Shown here: piece after piece, positions 8,824 to 17,858 of the stretch | Layout of the letters: every line of letters begins with the position of its first letter | How positions within the stretch are numbered: position 1 is the stretch's first letter | Assembly: GCF_000003605.2 (NCBI RefSeq) | Contig: NW_003122409.1 | Span: 315,011-332,868, forward strand | Length of the DNA: 17,858 nt | Origin: Saccoglossus kowalevskii | Lineage: Eukaryota; Hemichordata; Enteropneusta; Harrimaniidae | Direction: 5' to 3' | The notes under the pieces: model-generated | Databases searched by the model: none | What the model was told of the DNA's origin: nothing | The model's input: only the letters and a program-made list of their open reading frames with translations | Position numbers and translations under genes: made by a program

Positions 8824-8899
8824 GTATTTAGTTTTGTTATTGCCGCTATTAGACTTCTTAAATTTCTTATATACCCTGATTTAACAATATTTCATTAAA

Positions 8900-9711
8900 A
8901 TGTAATCAACTTTCATAGATATTATAGTATAGATATTTTTTCTTAACTTAAATATGTGCTGCCATAGAGTGTGAAACTTAAAATGTTTTAAAGCTCTTTG
9001 AATGGGAAATCAATGCTGGAATGACACTATTGTTTAGGTGCTTGCATTGCAAAGATATACTTGAAACAGAAATTATATAAAGACTGTCAGCTCTCAGTAT
9101 CGATGTTTCTCTCAATGTGCATCTCATCAATCTTGCATATGCACCATAGGAGTTCTACACTGTGCATAGTGCTTCATTTTGAAGTAGCTAGTGAAATCTT
9201 GAAATCTACATTTTTATTTTAGTTATATACGAGTTTCGCCTTCACACGTAGGCTGCCCTGCTCTTTAAAATAAAGTCTGTGATGATGGAATAAAGGTATT
9301 AAATGGTAGTATTGATTGCAGTCTATATTAAACTGTAATTTATGAATAATTTATGACTAGTGTATAAAAGCTGAATCGGTTAGGTTTGAATTGTACAAAT
9401 TTACAAGGGAAAAAATATTTTATCTTGCTATGTCTACGTGTGCATGTTTTTAATTATTCAGCTTTTCAGCTGCTATGTGATTTGTCTTGCTAATTTTGAG
9501 GAATGAGTGTTGGTATTTAATATGCACGAAACTATTTGCAAACTGATGGTATGTGATTTATGATTTTTTTTTTAATTATTACTACATTTTATGTTGTTCA
9601 ATAAAAGGTCTACTTTTTCTATTGCTTATTTTTTGTCTTTTGTGTTTAAAATCGCCTTTATTGTCGATAGATGGCTGCAATTCACTGTCTAGATTGATGA
9701 GGTTCAATGTC

Positions 9712-9715
<4 letters not shown>
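8900..9715. other. AT-rich non-coding stretch
   Basis: No supported exon or repeat. Mostly T- and A-rich sequence with short chance frames. Confidence 0.5.

Positions 9716-9746
<31 letters not shown>
9716..9746. repeat. (TA)n microsatellite
   Basis: An uninterrupted TA run of 31 bases. The open frames crossing it on both strands, which encode runs of Tyr-Ile, are artefacts of the repeat. Confidence 0.95.
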
Positions 9747-9749
<3 letters not shown>

Positions 9750-10475
9750 CAAATTTTGCCCCATTTCAGGAAAATTGCACTTGCTAGTGCGTTTGGTTGA
9801 CATTTCAAAATGATTGATAAGATATCTAAATTTAAAGATGATCAGATAAAAATAGTTATTGTAACAACAACAACAAGAAGAAGACAATTTAAGTAAAATT
9901 TAACAAATATTGGACTTGGCCAAGATTCCAAACTGGTTATTATGAAATCAAAGTTTGAAAGAAATTGGATAAAAAGCTGTTTGTGTTAATATAGTATGAC
10001 AAATTGTATGACAACAAGGACAGACATTTTCCCATCATATATCTTAACATTCATCTATATTAATACAGACAAGGTAAAAATTACACAACGTATATATATT
10101 GTGAGATGAGTGATGAAATGACAGATTTGAAGTGATAGAAATGTGCTACATTCAGAGAGTTGAAGCTCAGAGAATTGAAGTAATTCATATCAGGTGTCGC
10201 AGGGACATGGCCATATTAAATGCTATTTGTATCATTTTTATTACCGTACTAAAATGTACACAATCTGGATGAAAGCTTTTGGACAATGGTTTATTTTTAA
10301 GAAATCTTATCGTATTTAATTGCACATATTGCTTATTTCAGCTGGTGCTCCTTTAGGCAAGTGCAGACAAGACATGATCACTTTGAAAGATGATAATGAA
10401 AGCTACACAAGATGGGAAAGAAAATTGAGATGCAATGCCTTTTTTTTTCAAAGTTGTTAGAAATACATATTTCAA
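9747..10475. other. non-coding stretch
   Basis: No gene is supported. A pyrimidine-rich acceptor-like site at 10331-10341 is followed by 38 open codons to a TAG at 10458-10460, but nothing else supports a terminal exon. Confidence 0.4.
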
Positions 10476-10690
10476 TTAGAGAATTGAAGATAACACAAAA
10501 TGAGCAAATCTACGAGTGGACCACCTGTAGTGCCTATGTATGATATCAGAGTTGTAGTTTTCAACAAGAAGTCAAAAATATCACTTTTTACCAAAAATGA
10601 CAAAAATATTCATCAAAATTAGAGAATTAAAGATATCATCACAAAATGAACAAAGCTGAGAGAAGTCTAACCATGGTACATAAACACCAA
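10476..10690 (-). repeat. inverted copies of the left-edge 157-bp satellite
   Basis: Read on the - strand, this region reproduces the unit landmarks of the array at 1-658: the TTCAATTCTCTAA stretch, GGTAAAAAGTGATATTTT and CTTCTTGTTGAAAA. The TTAGAGAATTRAAGAT landmark occurs at 10476 and 10619, 143 bases apart, so about one and a half units are present. A more diverged piece may extend to about 10760. Confidence 0.85.
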
Positions 10691-10769
10691 GTACTGGTCT
10701 CGGAGCAATCCTACTTGCCTTTTTCAAGAAGTTGAAAAAAGTAAAAATACAGACAATACAGATAGACAA

Positions 10770-11355
10770 TTGGTAATATGATTAGCTGCGTACAAAGTCA
10801 AAAAACGGAAAACTTTATGTTCATTTGGTCCAAAATGAATTAGAAAATTATTGAAAATGCATCATAGCTGTGAAATATGTACACAAATATAGGCGGCAAA
10901 AAAGTAGTTTGCAGTATACCAATGTAACCATGTTTACCCCCAGTATCAGTACCAGTAATTTTGAAGAACTGGGAAACATGCATGTAGTAATAGAAGCAAT
11001 TCGATTTTGTTTATGTCTACTATCAACATTTAATGTGTAAAGTTAGATCCACCTCCACTTGTACTGTACATATGCATACAAATCAACTCCTTAAACCCTA
11101 AAAAAAAAAGTCTTGAAGGAATTAAAGCATTCATTTGAAACGGTCATGCAGCAATTCATTATGTGTTGGTTCATCATTTATTTAATGTTGATGTTTCATA
11201 TATTGTTCTGGACATAATACAATATAATTATTGAGGCAAATTTATTAATTCAAATATTCTTTAAAATAAAAGCTTTCAATAATTACAGAGTGATACAAAT
11301 TTAAAATGCAGATTGTGTTTGAATGAAATGTTTTTGTACACATTGGTATCTTTGC
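10770..11355. other. AT-rich non-coding stretch
   Basis: No supported gene. A GTTCATTTGGTCCAAAA segment near 10819 resembles an internal part of the element at 15304-15496, but no ends could be found. Confidence 0.4.
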
Positions 11356-11650
11356 ATGGGACCCACATATCTCTGTCACATGGAACCCACATATCTGTCA
11401 CATGGGACCCACATATCTCTGTAACATGAAACCCACATCTTTGTCACATGGGACTCACATATATGTCACATGGGACCCACATATCTGTAACATGAAACCC
11501 ACATATCTTTGTAACATGAATCCACATATTTTTGTCACATGGGACCCACATATCTGTCACATGGAACCCACATATCTGTCACATGAAACCCACATATCTC
11601 TGTAACATGAAACCCACATATCTTTGTCACATGGGACTCACATCTGTCAT
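11356..11650. repeat. minisatellite, 22-24-bp unit, 13 copies
   Basis: Thirteen successive units of the form ATGGGACCCACATATCTGTCAC. Units vary between GGGACC, GAAACC and GGAACC after ATG, and between GTCAC and GTAAC at the end, with small length changes of 0-2 bases. Because lengths vary, no frame is held through the whole array. The frame on the + strand that reads repeated PTYL/CN/MKP segments is an artefact. Confidence 0.95.
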
Positions 11651-12512
11651 TTTAAAACTGTATGCATGTTTTTCCTGCACATAGTAGACTCACTTTACAA
11701 TGAGACAAGTTTATCTACCGGAAACTGAAACACAGCTCTCCTAGCAACCGTGAAATAATGTCATGCCATTTAATGTACTTTCAGCTCACTCCATTAGATT
11801 TAGTTTAGAACTTAAAGGCATGATTGGTGAATTCAAATACTTCAGAACAATTTATTAAAATGGCGGGACGTAATATTTTATTAACTCAAATAGAGTTATT
11901 ATTAAAATCCTGCTAGCCTAAATCTTCGGAAAAATATATTTCATACTGTGGGAAACAAATTGCAGCAAATTTATCATGGAAGGAAAAAATTGGCGCAGAA
12001 CTATTACCCCTCCACTGGTTCTAATGGTCTCCTCCTAATTTTCACAAACTCATAGCAAGAAAATAGACATCACAACTGATTGTCAAATGGACGAAATTCT
12101 TACATATGCACTATTCTTAGCAAAATTTGTGATGTAAAGCATAGAACTGTCAAGTGATAATCACAAACTGTGGATTCTGGGTTATCCCTTGTATATTGAG
12201 CCAGTCTGGAAAGTTGTCAACTGTTTTGAATATTCTTAAGTGCTGCTGAAAATAACCATTGAAATCGACATGAACTATCAAACATCACAAATTATTAAAC
12301 CACTTCAGGAGACCTATTTCACAAATAGCTGCAGTGATTTCGTCAAGAGCGAGACTTGTCTCCCCCCGCCCCACAAACAGTGACTCATTTTCTACCATCA
12401 TTTAGTTCACTGCTCCAATTACCATGGTGACCAAGGTCAAGATAGAGGTGACAGAGATGGAACACTACTGTAAAACAATTTATTCTGACATTTTGAGAAA
12501 TTTATACTGGGT
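11651..12512. other. non-coding stretch
   Basis: No supported gene. A short C-rich run (CTCCCCCCGCCCCAC, 12360-12374) stands out against the AT-rich background, and a 43-codon frame follows at 12406-12534 without splice support. Confidence 0.4.
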
Positions 12513-12517
12513 TTTAA

Positions 12518-12736
12518 TCTTTTCATCACCAGTTCCCACTTTTCATCAAAAATAGTCCAGTTTATAGTCTGCACTTTCCTTCAGAAGACAGGGCCAAAAT
12601 AGCCAATTTTTTTGAGTGAAAAATGAAAATTGACTCAAATTTTGTCTGTTGGCTCCAAAACTAGGGTTCATTTCCAGAAATAATGAATATGTGAAAAAAG
12701 TGTAGAAACATTTGGTGGAGTCTGGTAGTTAAAAGG
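12518..12736. mobile_element. piggyBac-like MITE, diverged copy
   Basis: The element is flanked by TTAA on both sides (12514-12517 and 12737-12740), the target duplication of piggyBac elements. The ends TCTTTTCATCACCAG and CTGGTAGTTAAAAGG are imperfect inverted repeats. The interior shares blocks, in the same order, with the element at 15304-15496: AGTCTGC followed by a T/C-rich run, then TTTTGTCTGTTGGCTCCAAAA against TTTTGTCTGTTTGGTCCAAAA. No transposase is present. Confidence 0.6.
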
Positions 12737-13034
12737 TTAATAAGTTCATGAATTTACCAGGGAAATAACAGGTTCCATTGTCATTGTCACATAAATTAAA
12801 TTTAGCTAAGTTAAAACTCAGTAAATAATTAATGCATTTACAGTATTTTAGGATCGAAATCTATTTTGTTCTTCTCTCAATAGGATTTTGATTATCGTTA
12901 TTTGCATCTATGGTCTATTTTAGGAGACAAATTTTTACAAGTCAGTGAATCGCAAAATTCTGCAACTGGAGTCCTAAAAACAAGGTTACTGAACTTTCAT
13001 AAAATGTTAATCACCAACGTTCAGTAAATCTTGC

Positions 13035-13187
13035 ATTATATTTGCTCTATTTTTGGCACATGTACTTAGAAGAAGTGCCCATGGTCAAAATAAATCATAA
13101 TTTAATGATCCAGTATTTAATAAATGCAATTTTTTGCTGTAATGGCACTTCAATTAAAAATCCGATTCTAATAGGGCAAATACAGTA
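13035..13187. mobile_element. short inverted-repeat element (MITE)
   Basis: The left end ATATTTGCTCTATT (13038-13051) is mirrored by AATAGGGCAAATAC (13170-13183), a 14-base inverted repeat with two mismatches. A second, solo end of the same family lies at 7303-7340. The target duplication is not clear; TA is possible. It has no coding capacity. Confidence 0.55.
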
Positions 13188-13594
13188 ATTAGCTGGAAAA
13201 CAATGTTCCAGTGAAAATTCATGCTACACATTCATTTGGCATAATTCCTCAGGGCATTCCAGGAAGTAATCACACTCTTGAAGAAACAATGTACTCATTT
13301 TTGTTATTTTTTTAAATAATTTTTATTAATGAATTGTTTGTAGTTTTCCTTCATTTTCATAAAAAGGTGCATTATATACAATAATGCACTCACTCATCAC
13401 CATATGTAGGAAATTTACATGATAGCTTTAAATTTGAGGTCATTTTTTTTAATATGGCAATAAGTCCCTGGTATAAAAAAAGACAATGTAAGCAAGGGCT
13501 TGGTTTGATTTTTCTGTATTGTAGTTTACTCTCTTCTGAGTATTATGTATGGTAATCTTGTTTAACAAAAAACAAAACAAAATCTGTATTACAG
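13188..13594. other. AT-rich non-coding stretch
   Basis: No supported gene or repeat before the acceptor-like site CTGTATTACAG that ends at 13594. Confidence 0.4.
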
Positions 13595-13752
13595 ACAATG
13601 TACAGAATAATCTTTTTAGCCTTTTAAAGGTTTTCTGTGATTGGCTGAAAGATTTCAGCCAGATAGGGGTTTCCAGAATGCGAAATATGTCAGATATAAT
13701 TACATGTGATCAAGCTACCACACAGAGAAATGTAGATAGAGTCAATATCTAA
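13595..13752 (+). CDS. candidate 3'-terminal coding exon, unidentified
   Basis: After the acceptor CTGTATTACAG a frame runs open for 51 codons to TAA at 13750-13752. A second possible acceptor, TCTTTTTAG at 13611-13619, lies in the same frame region. The segment includes LLKVFCDWLKDF and, further on, MSDIITCDQATTQ, with a normal amino-acid mix. Two AATAAA signals follow within about 110 bases, as expected for a last exon. From memory the KVFxDWL string and a following D-I-I...C.Q pattern recall a helical part of the SMG5 nonsense-mediated-decay factor, but with about 12 extra residues between them. That is too weak for a name. It could also be a decayed copy or chance. Confidence 0.3.
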
Positions 13753-13821
13753 ATGTACATCAAATTACTGTGAAATGGTTGAGAAGCAAGCGCTGTAGAA
13801 CCAGCTAAATACTGTTCAAAC

Positions 13822-13858
13822 AATAAAATATACAGGCGGGGTATAAAAACTTAATAAA
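13822..13858 (+). promoter_or_regulatory. two AATAAA poly(A) signals
   Basis: AATAAA occurs at 13822-13827 and 13853-13858, 70 and 101 bases after the stop of the candidate exon at 13595-13752. They support a transcript end here if that exon is real. The motif is frequent in AT-rich DNA. Confidence 0.3.
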
Positions 13859-13859
13859 G

Positions 13860-14271
13860 CAGTACATGATAGAAATAGCTTTTTGATCTGTGAAAAGATC
13901 ACATAAACATACAGTACTGGTGAAAGTGAAGTTTCATTTCAAAAACTATATCTGGTATTTGGCTAAAAAATTAAAATTAAAAAAAAAAAATTGTATTAGC
14001 TTTATACTAATAATTACTATGATTTTGATTTGATTGAGGAATATTAAATAACAAATAAATTAGAAAATCAATTAATAAAATCACTGAGTTTATGAAGTAT
14101 TTGGTCATTTGCGGTAATCCTATCTGGAAGGTAGCCATACAAGCCTGATTTTCCACAATTCTATGGTTTGTCAAAATTCATTGCAAACACATTTTAAGGT
14201 TTACAAAAAAAAAATATACAACATGTGACTTTCATGACACAAATAGTCACACATCCCTAAAATTTGTATGA
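13860..14271. other. AT-rich non-coding stretch
   Basis: No gene is supported. Low-complexity A/T runs dominate. Confidence 0.45.
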
Positions 14272-14295
14272 GGGGTGGGGGTGGGGGTGGGGGTG
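14272..14295 (+). repeat. (GGGGGT)n run, G-quadruplex candidate
   Basis: Four G tracts of 4, 5, 5 and 5 bases are separated by single T residues. Single-base loops with tracts of four or more G predict a very stable intramolecular G-quadruplex on the + strand. It is isolated in AT-rich DNA with no promoter evidence nearby. Confidence 0.85.
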
Positions 14296-14739
14296 ATTAT
14301 TACATCATAATTGAATTAATCATGATCTTGACTGAATATCAATAGCGCAGTTGTGTCTTCTATACCACACGGAACAAACAGACCCAAACAAAATAACTTT
14401 GAGACTAAACAGCAACATCGCTTACGTTGTCATAGTAAACCTAGATTTACACATATTTGCACATTTGGCAATTAAATAAATTTCAAATCATTCTGTGTAC
14501 TTGAATTGACATACATTACAATATTCACGTTCACAATAATATCAATCTTATATTATATGAATACCTTGCATTGGTTCTCAATCTAAACCTTGTCAAGATA
14601 GAGCTTCTGTCAAATATTTCATTTCCCAGTATAGTGTTCAAGTGTTTAGGCAGTGAATTCTCAGGTAACAATTTATAGTGTTCATCTGAAATGAACATGT
14701 TCAGGACAGTGATTTGAACATGTAAGTAGTAAGTACACT
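14296..14739. other. AT-rich non-coding stretch
   Basis: No supported gene, and no tandem or paired inverted repeat. Confidence 0.45.
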
Positions 14740-15043
14740 GTTTAACAAAAGATTTATGACAATGTGAATGTGTTCAACAATGTGTTTATTGATACTGCCC
14801 AATATGTATTCCACCTGTTTAACAATGTGTTTAATATGACACTGTTCAACAAGAATGTGTTCTACCTGTTCAACAATGTGTTTAGTATGACACTGCTTAA
14901 CAAGAATGTGTTCTATCTGTTCAACAATGTGTTTAGTATGACACTGCTCAACAAGAATGTGTTCTACCTGTTCAACAATGTGTTTAGTATGACACTGCTC
15001 AACAAGAACGTGTTCTACCTGATCAACAATGAGTTTAATTATG
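14740..15043. repeat. minisatellite, 51-bp unit built from two half-units
   Basis: Clean units start at 14815, 14866, 14917 and 14968, exactly 51 bases apart, with a partial unit from 15019. A decayed zone to the left (14740-14814) shows the same GTTCAACAATGTGTTT words. Each unit is itself two related halves: CTGTTCAACAATGTGTTTAG plus 7 bases, and CTGCTCAACAAGAATGTGTT plus 4 bases. Since 51 is a multiple of three, open frames of over 100 codons persist on both strands and encode 17-residue repeats. That is expected from the period and is not evidence of a gene. Confidence 0.93.
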
Positions 15044-15303
15044 TTGCAATTCAACCCAGCAAATTTGTGATAATTTGAAATCCATCAATGGGTTTCAATG
15101 GGACTATTTCATATACAATTTATTAGACAAGTCTTGATGAATCATGAATAAAAATCGTGATAAATCAACATTTTAAAAATAAGAAAAATGATTAAATAGC
15201 TCCATGAAAAGCTTAGATTGAGAATAATTTTCAAACTTCCTTTTCAGTAGATACAAGTATACATTATTGGGGGAATACAAGAATATTTACAATTATTATT
15301 CAA

Positions 15304-15496
15304 CCCTCTGAGCACCAAGTCAACTTCGGGCACCATCCACAAAATAGTTCCATTTGTAGTCTGCTTTTTTCCTAAGAAAATGTTGATGGAAATTTTGTCT
15401 GTTTGGTCCAAAATTTTAATTAAATTCAATAAAAATTACAGAAATGTTAACAAATTTACCCTATTTTGAGTAGAAACAAATTTAGTGCTCAAAGGG
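15304..15496. mobile_element. piggyBac-like MITE
   Basis: The ends CCCTCTGAGCAC and GTGCTCAAAGGG are inverted repeats with one mismatch over 12 bases. TTAA flanks the right side (15497-15500) and TCAA, one change from TTAA, the left (15300-15303). TTAA targets and ends beginning CCC are typical of piggyBac. The element is 193 bp and non-coding. Its interior resembles the element at 12518-12736. The open frame on the - strand across it is incidental. Confidence 0.72.
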
Positions 15497-15506
15497 TTAA
15501 TATACA

Positions 15507-15527
15507 CATCATCATCATCATCATCAT
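15507..15527. repeat. (CAT)7 microsatellite
   Basis: Seven consecutive CAT units lie immediately beside the right end of the piggyBac-like MITE. Confidence 0.95.
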
Positions 15528-15727
15528 TTTGTATCCACAAATAAATCAAATATTTTAAAAAATTTGAAACATAATTAAAGTTACAAATCGGATTTGAAAG
15601 AGAACCTCATTGTTTTCACTTAGATGTCCCCAGTAACCTATTCTTGTGTCTACCAAGTGAATGTCCAGCAAAGACTCATATCTTTAATCTCCTAGTATGC
15701 ACACCCCAAAAAACTACAATATCTAAC

Positions 15728-15866
15728 AGAATTTACCAATGACAGGCAATATACAGGTCATGTGACAGAATGCACCAATGACAGACAATATACATGTCAT
15801 GTGACAGAATGCACCAATGAGTGGTAATCTGCAAATCATGTGACAGAATGCACCAATGACTAGCTA
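15728..15866. repeat. minisatellite, 39-bp unit
   Basis: Units start at 15728, 15767, 15806 and 15845 (the last partial), exactly 39 bases apart. Each begins AGAATGCACCAATGA or near it. Each full unit ends with TCATGTGAC, which contains TCATGTG, the M-box variant of an E-box bound by MITF/TFE factors. Regulatory use is not shown. Confidence 0.92.
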
Positions 15867-16400
15867 TGCTGGAGAAATGAACTATGCTGAACATTCACAC
15901 AATTCTTTTTACAATTTCATTTTTAACACCAATCACAAATTCTCCCTCAATAGATTCTGTAAATATTTACAAACGCAACATTTCTCATCAATATCCTCTA
16001 TACTATACACACCCATGTTCCTAAATGGACTAGTCCATGTACATGAAAATGCCCCTGGAACAAACCATTTGTTAGTTATATTGAGGGATGTGGTGTAACC
16101 TCCAAATACTTCTATACAAATCAATCATTAATACTTCATTTGTCAATATATTCATGATCTTCACTTAGAAAACAACATTTTACAGAAATGCATTAATCTT
16201 GCATTTTGATTGCAACGTTTTTTGCGTAACATAAATACAAATTAAATTACACTATTTAATTTAATATTACGAATACAAGATCTGATAGCCTCATTTTGTT
16301 AGACACTTGGAACATTAGCCAATATAAAAAAACATGTTTTAATTTTCTGATTTTTATTTCTACTACAGCACCACAAAATGTATTCAGATATCATCCAGTG
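15867..16400. other. stretch without a supported gene
   Basis: Overlapping open frames occur on both strands at 15856-16124. The - strand frame (EVFGGYTTSLNI... to LLRENL) has a fairly protein-like composition, but no paired splice sites or homology could be recognised, so it is not called. A - strand AATAAA (TTTATT at 16353-16358) could serve the candidate - strand exon at 16520-16733. Confidence 0.35.
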
Positions 16401-16447
16401 TAGAGGTCGCTATTAGAAGTCATGGTAGTGGAATTGGCTGACCTCTA
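16401..16447. repeat. short inverted repeat
   Basis: TAGAGGTC (16401-16408) and GACCTCTA (16440-16447) are exact reverse complements separated by 31 bases. They may be the ends of a very short decayed element or chance. Confidence 0.35.
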
Positions 16448-16519
16448 CTGTTTGTGAAACCAACAACCAATGGGAGGGTTGATTAAGATGATTATTATAA
16501 ATTACCAGAAAAATACATC

Positions 16520-16733
16520 TCAAAGGCAACAACTTCCTTTTTCCTTAGATTCCAGACTTGTCTTGAAAACATCATCATCATCACTGTACACTTGGAACAA
16601 TGGTTTGTAATTCTTTGTATTAACATAGCTACTGTAGCAATTGTATAACCTAAATCTCAAATCATAGAGCTCCTTGGAACGAGTAGCGTTACCCGATAGA
16701 TGTCGTTGAATCACTCTGCTTAAATAATCGGTG
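16520..16733 (-). CDS. candidate 3'-terminal coding exon on the - strand, unidentified
   Basis: On the - strand a frame enters after ATTTTTAG and runs 70 codons to TGA at 16522-16520. An ATG at 16750 is upstream in the same frame, but the composition looks like a C-terminal piece, not a complete small protein. Visible are a potential N-glycosylation site NAT (15-17), a tyrosine-rich middle (RFRLYNCYSSYV), an acidic run DDDD (51-54) encoded by a short GAT repeat, and the end KGSCCL. The Cys pair is one residue off a CaaX box, so prenylation is not predicted. A - strand AATAAA lies about 160 bases downstream. The family is not recognised. The acceptor has a weak pyrimidine tract. Confidence 0.3.
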
Positions 16734-16750
16734 CTAAAAATTTCTATCAT

Positions 16751-17340
16751 GATTACATGTGAAGTACAGCAACAAATTACACATGCTGCGTATGGTCCTT
16801 GAATGACAATAATCCTGAACTGGTATTTTATTATATTCCCTTGTTCTATGTGATTTCAAAATTTCAGAAATCTTGAAGCGATGCAGCCATAGACATGTTC
16901 AGGCATGTGAGTTTGAACTTGACTATTACATCACCTAACTTCTGATCTGAAGATAGCATCTTCCTTAGAGTTCAGAGTAAAGCAGCACATTCAGGAAGAA
17001 CTCGTATGTATAAATACGGAAATGTAATAATTCCGTTTATATCTCAATAAAAGTTCGCTAGCACAATCTGTGCAAAGTTCATTGTCATAAATAAAATTCT
17101 TGGCCAAAAAAAAAAAGGTTCCGACATAAGAAAACCCAGTTTGTAATAGTTTTAAAATGGGCTAATACATTCTGTGTATATTTCTTTAAAGACATAAAGA
17201 TTAGCTTTCTCTGTATTTACTAAATATATTACAGTGTGATCTCATTGGCTGTCAAAGCTCAACTCGTGGTCTGTATTGCAACATCAGAGGGGATTCCTGA
17301 AAGAAGACAGTAACATTGTCAGATATCAGCACATATCAGA
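16751..17340. other. stretch without a supported gene
   Basis: On the - strand a strong acceptor (CTGTCTTCTTTCAG, near 17298-17311) is followed by only 14 codons to a stop. On the + strand a short frame at 17234-17299 follows TATTACAG. Neither is enough to call an exon. Confidence 0.35.
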
Positions 17341-17359
17341 TATTAGTCACACAGCCATA

Positions 17360-17696
17360 ACCCCTCATTGCCCAACAGTACCAAATCCCTCATAGTCCTT
17401 AAACTTAAACACTACCTTAAACCCTCATAGCGACACAGTACCAAATCTCTCTCAGCCCGGAACTGCTTCAAACTCATTCAGCCCCACACTACCCCAATCC
17501 CTCTCAGCCCCACGCCACCCCAACCCCTCTCAACCCCACGCTACCTCAACCCCTCTCAGCCCCACGCCACCCCAACCCCTCTCAGCCCCACGCTACCTCA
17601 ACCCCTCTCATCCCCACGCTACCCCAATCCCTCTCAGCCCACACTACCCCAACCCCTCTCAGCCCCACACTACCCCAATCCCTCTCAGCCCCAATC
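17360..17696. repeat. C-rich minisatellite, 26-bp unit
   Basis: Eight units of the form CTCAGCCCCACGCTACCCCA plus ACCCCT start at 17477, 17503, 17529, 17555, 17581, 17607, 17633 and 17658 (one unit is 25 bp), with a partial unit at 17684. From about 17360 to 17476 the same pattern is present but strongly decayed, so the array is old on the left and more uniform on the right. The + strand is almost free of G, a sharp contrast with the AT-rich flanks. Confidence 0.93.
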
Positions 17697-17788
17697 TGAT
17701 TAAAATCTGATGTAGTGTACGGGCTTTAATTATTTTGGCTATAAACTTATTTTAATTTTAATTTTTATTACTTTTGTTATTAATGCCA

Positions 17789-17858
17789 TTTTATTTTATT
17801 TTATTTTATTTTATTTTATTTTATTTTATTTTATTTTATTTTATTTTATTTTATTTTA
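17789..17858. repeat. (TTTTA)14 microsatellite at the window edge
   Basis: Fourteen perfect TTTTA units (70 bases) run to the last base of the window, so the true length is longer. Perfect pentanucleotide runs of this length are usually highly variable. Confidence 0.97.

Noticed and set aside
9553-9887. Overlapping open frames with Tyr-Ile runs
   Set aside because: They are produced by the TA microsatellite at 9716-9746.
10342-10460. Possible terminal exon after a good acceptor
   Set aside because: Only 38 codons ending in a poly-Phe tract from a T run, with no donor alternative and no recognised motif.
11402-11605. 67-codon open frame in the 22-24-bp repeat
   Set aside because: It reads through the minisatellite. 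Unit lengths vary, so the frame is not conserved along the array.
15304-15429. 61-codon - strand open frame
   Set aside because: It overlaps the piggyBac-like MITE and has no independent support.
15856-16124. Overlapping frames of 63 and 80 codons on opposite strands
   Set aside because: No paired splice sites or family signal. The - strand version looks somewhat protein-like but is too weak to call.
1-17858. CRISPR array, prokaryotic operon, rRNA or tRNA genes
   Set aside because: The tandem repeats have no unique spacers between identical repeats, no tRNA B-box pattern was seen on either strand, and the gene structure is spliced and eukaryotic.

Overview
This window looks like nuclear DNA of an animal with an AT-rich, repeat-heavy genome, most likely a mollusc and probably a bivalve. 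It shows spliced coding exons with GT/AG borders, long introns, poly(A) signals, many short inverted-repeat elements, tandem minisatellites and a tandem-core element like the 'pearl' elements described from oysters. There are no bacterial operons, phage genes, CRISPR arrays or rRNA genes, and I saw no tRNA box pattern. The taxonomic call is an inference from the repeat style, not from an identified gene.

The best-supported gene is the 3' end of a + strand gene: two exons (2491-2684 and 3229-3481) that join in phase to give a 148-residue C-terminal tail ending in TAA. The tail is disordered and carries basic, proline-rich (PxxPxR) and acidic tyrosine motifs. I could not name it. A poly(A) signal lies about 340 bases after the stop. 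Weaker single-exon candidates lie at 7404-7492, 7928-8065, 8688-8823 and 13595-13752 on the + strand and 16520-16733 on the - strand. None is proven.

Most of the remaining structure is repeats. From left to right: a ~157-bp satellite array (1-658); a mariner-type miniature element (874-2147) split by a ~1.08-kb tandem-core element with Helentron/HINE-like ends (949-2030); a second, unsplit copy of the same miniature element in the gene's intron (2899-3105), which acts as the empty site; a minisatellite loaded with 15 same-strand AGGTCA motifs (4597-5240); a Harbinger-like MITE (8175-8333); inverted copies of the first satellite (10476-10690); a 22-24-bp minisatellite (11356-11650); two piggyBac-like MITEs (12518-12736, 15304-15496); another inverted-repeat element (13035-13187); a G-quadruplex run (14272-14295); minisatellites of 51 bp (14740-15043), 39 bp (15728-15866) and 26 bp (17477-17696); and a TTTTA microsatellite running off the right edge.

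The most informative result is the nested insertion at 874-2147. The intact sibling 900 bases away lets the borders and target of the tandem-core element be read directly from this window. No new multi-gene system is visible.
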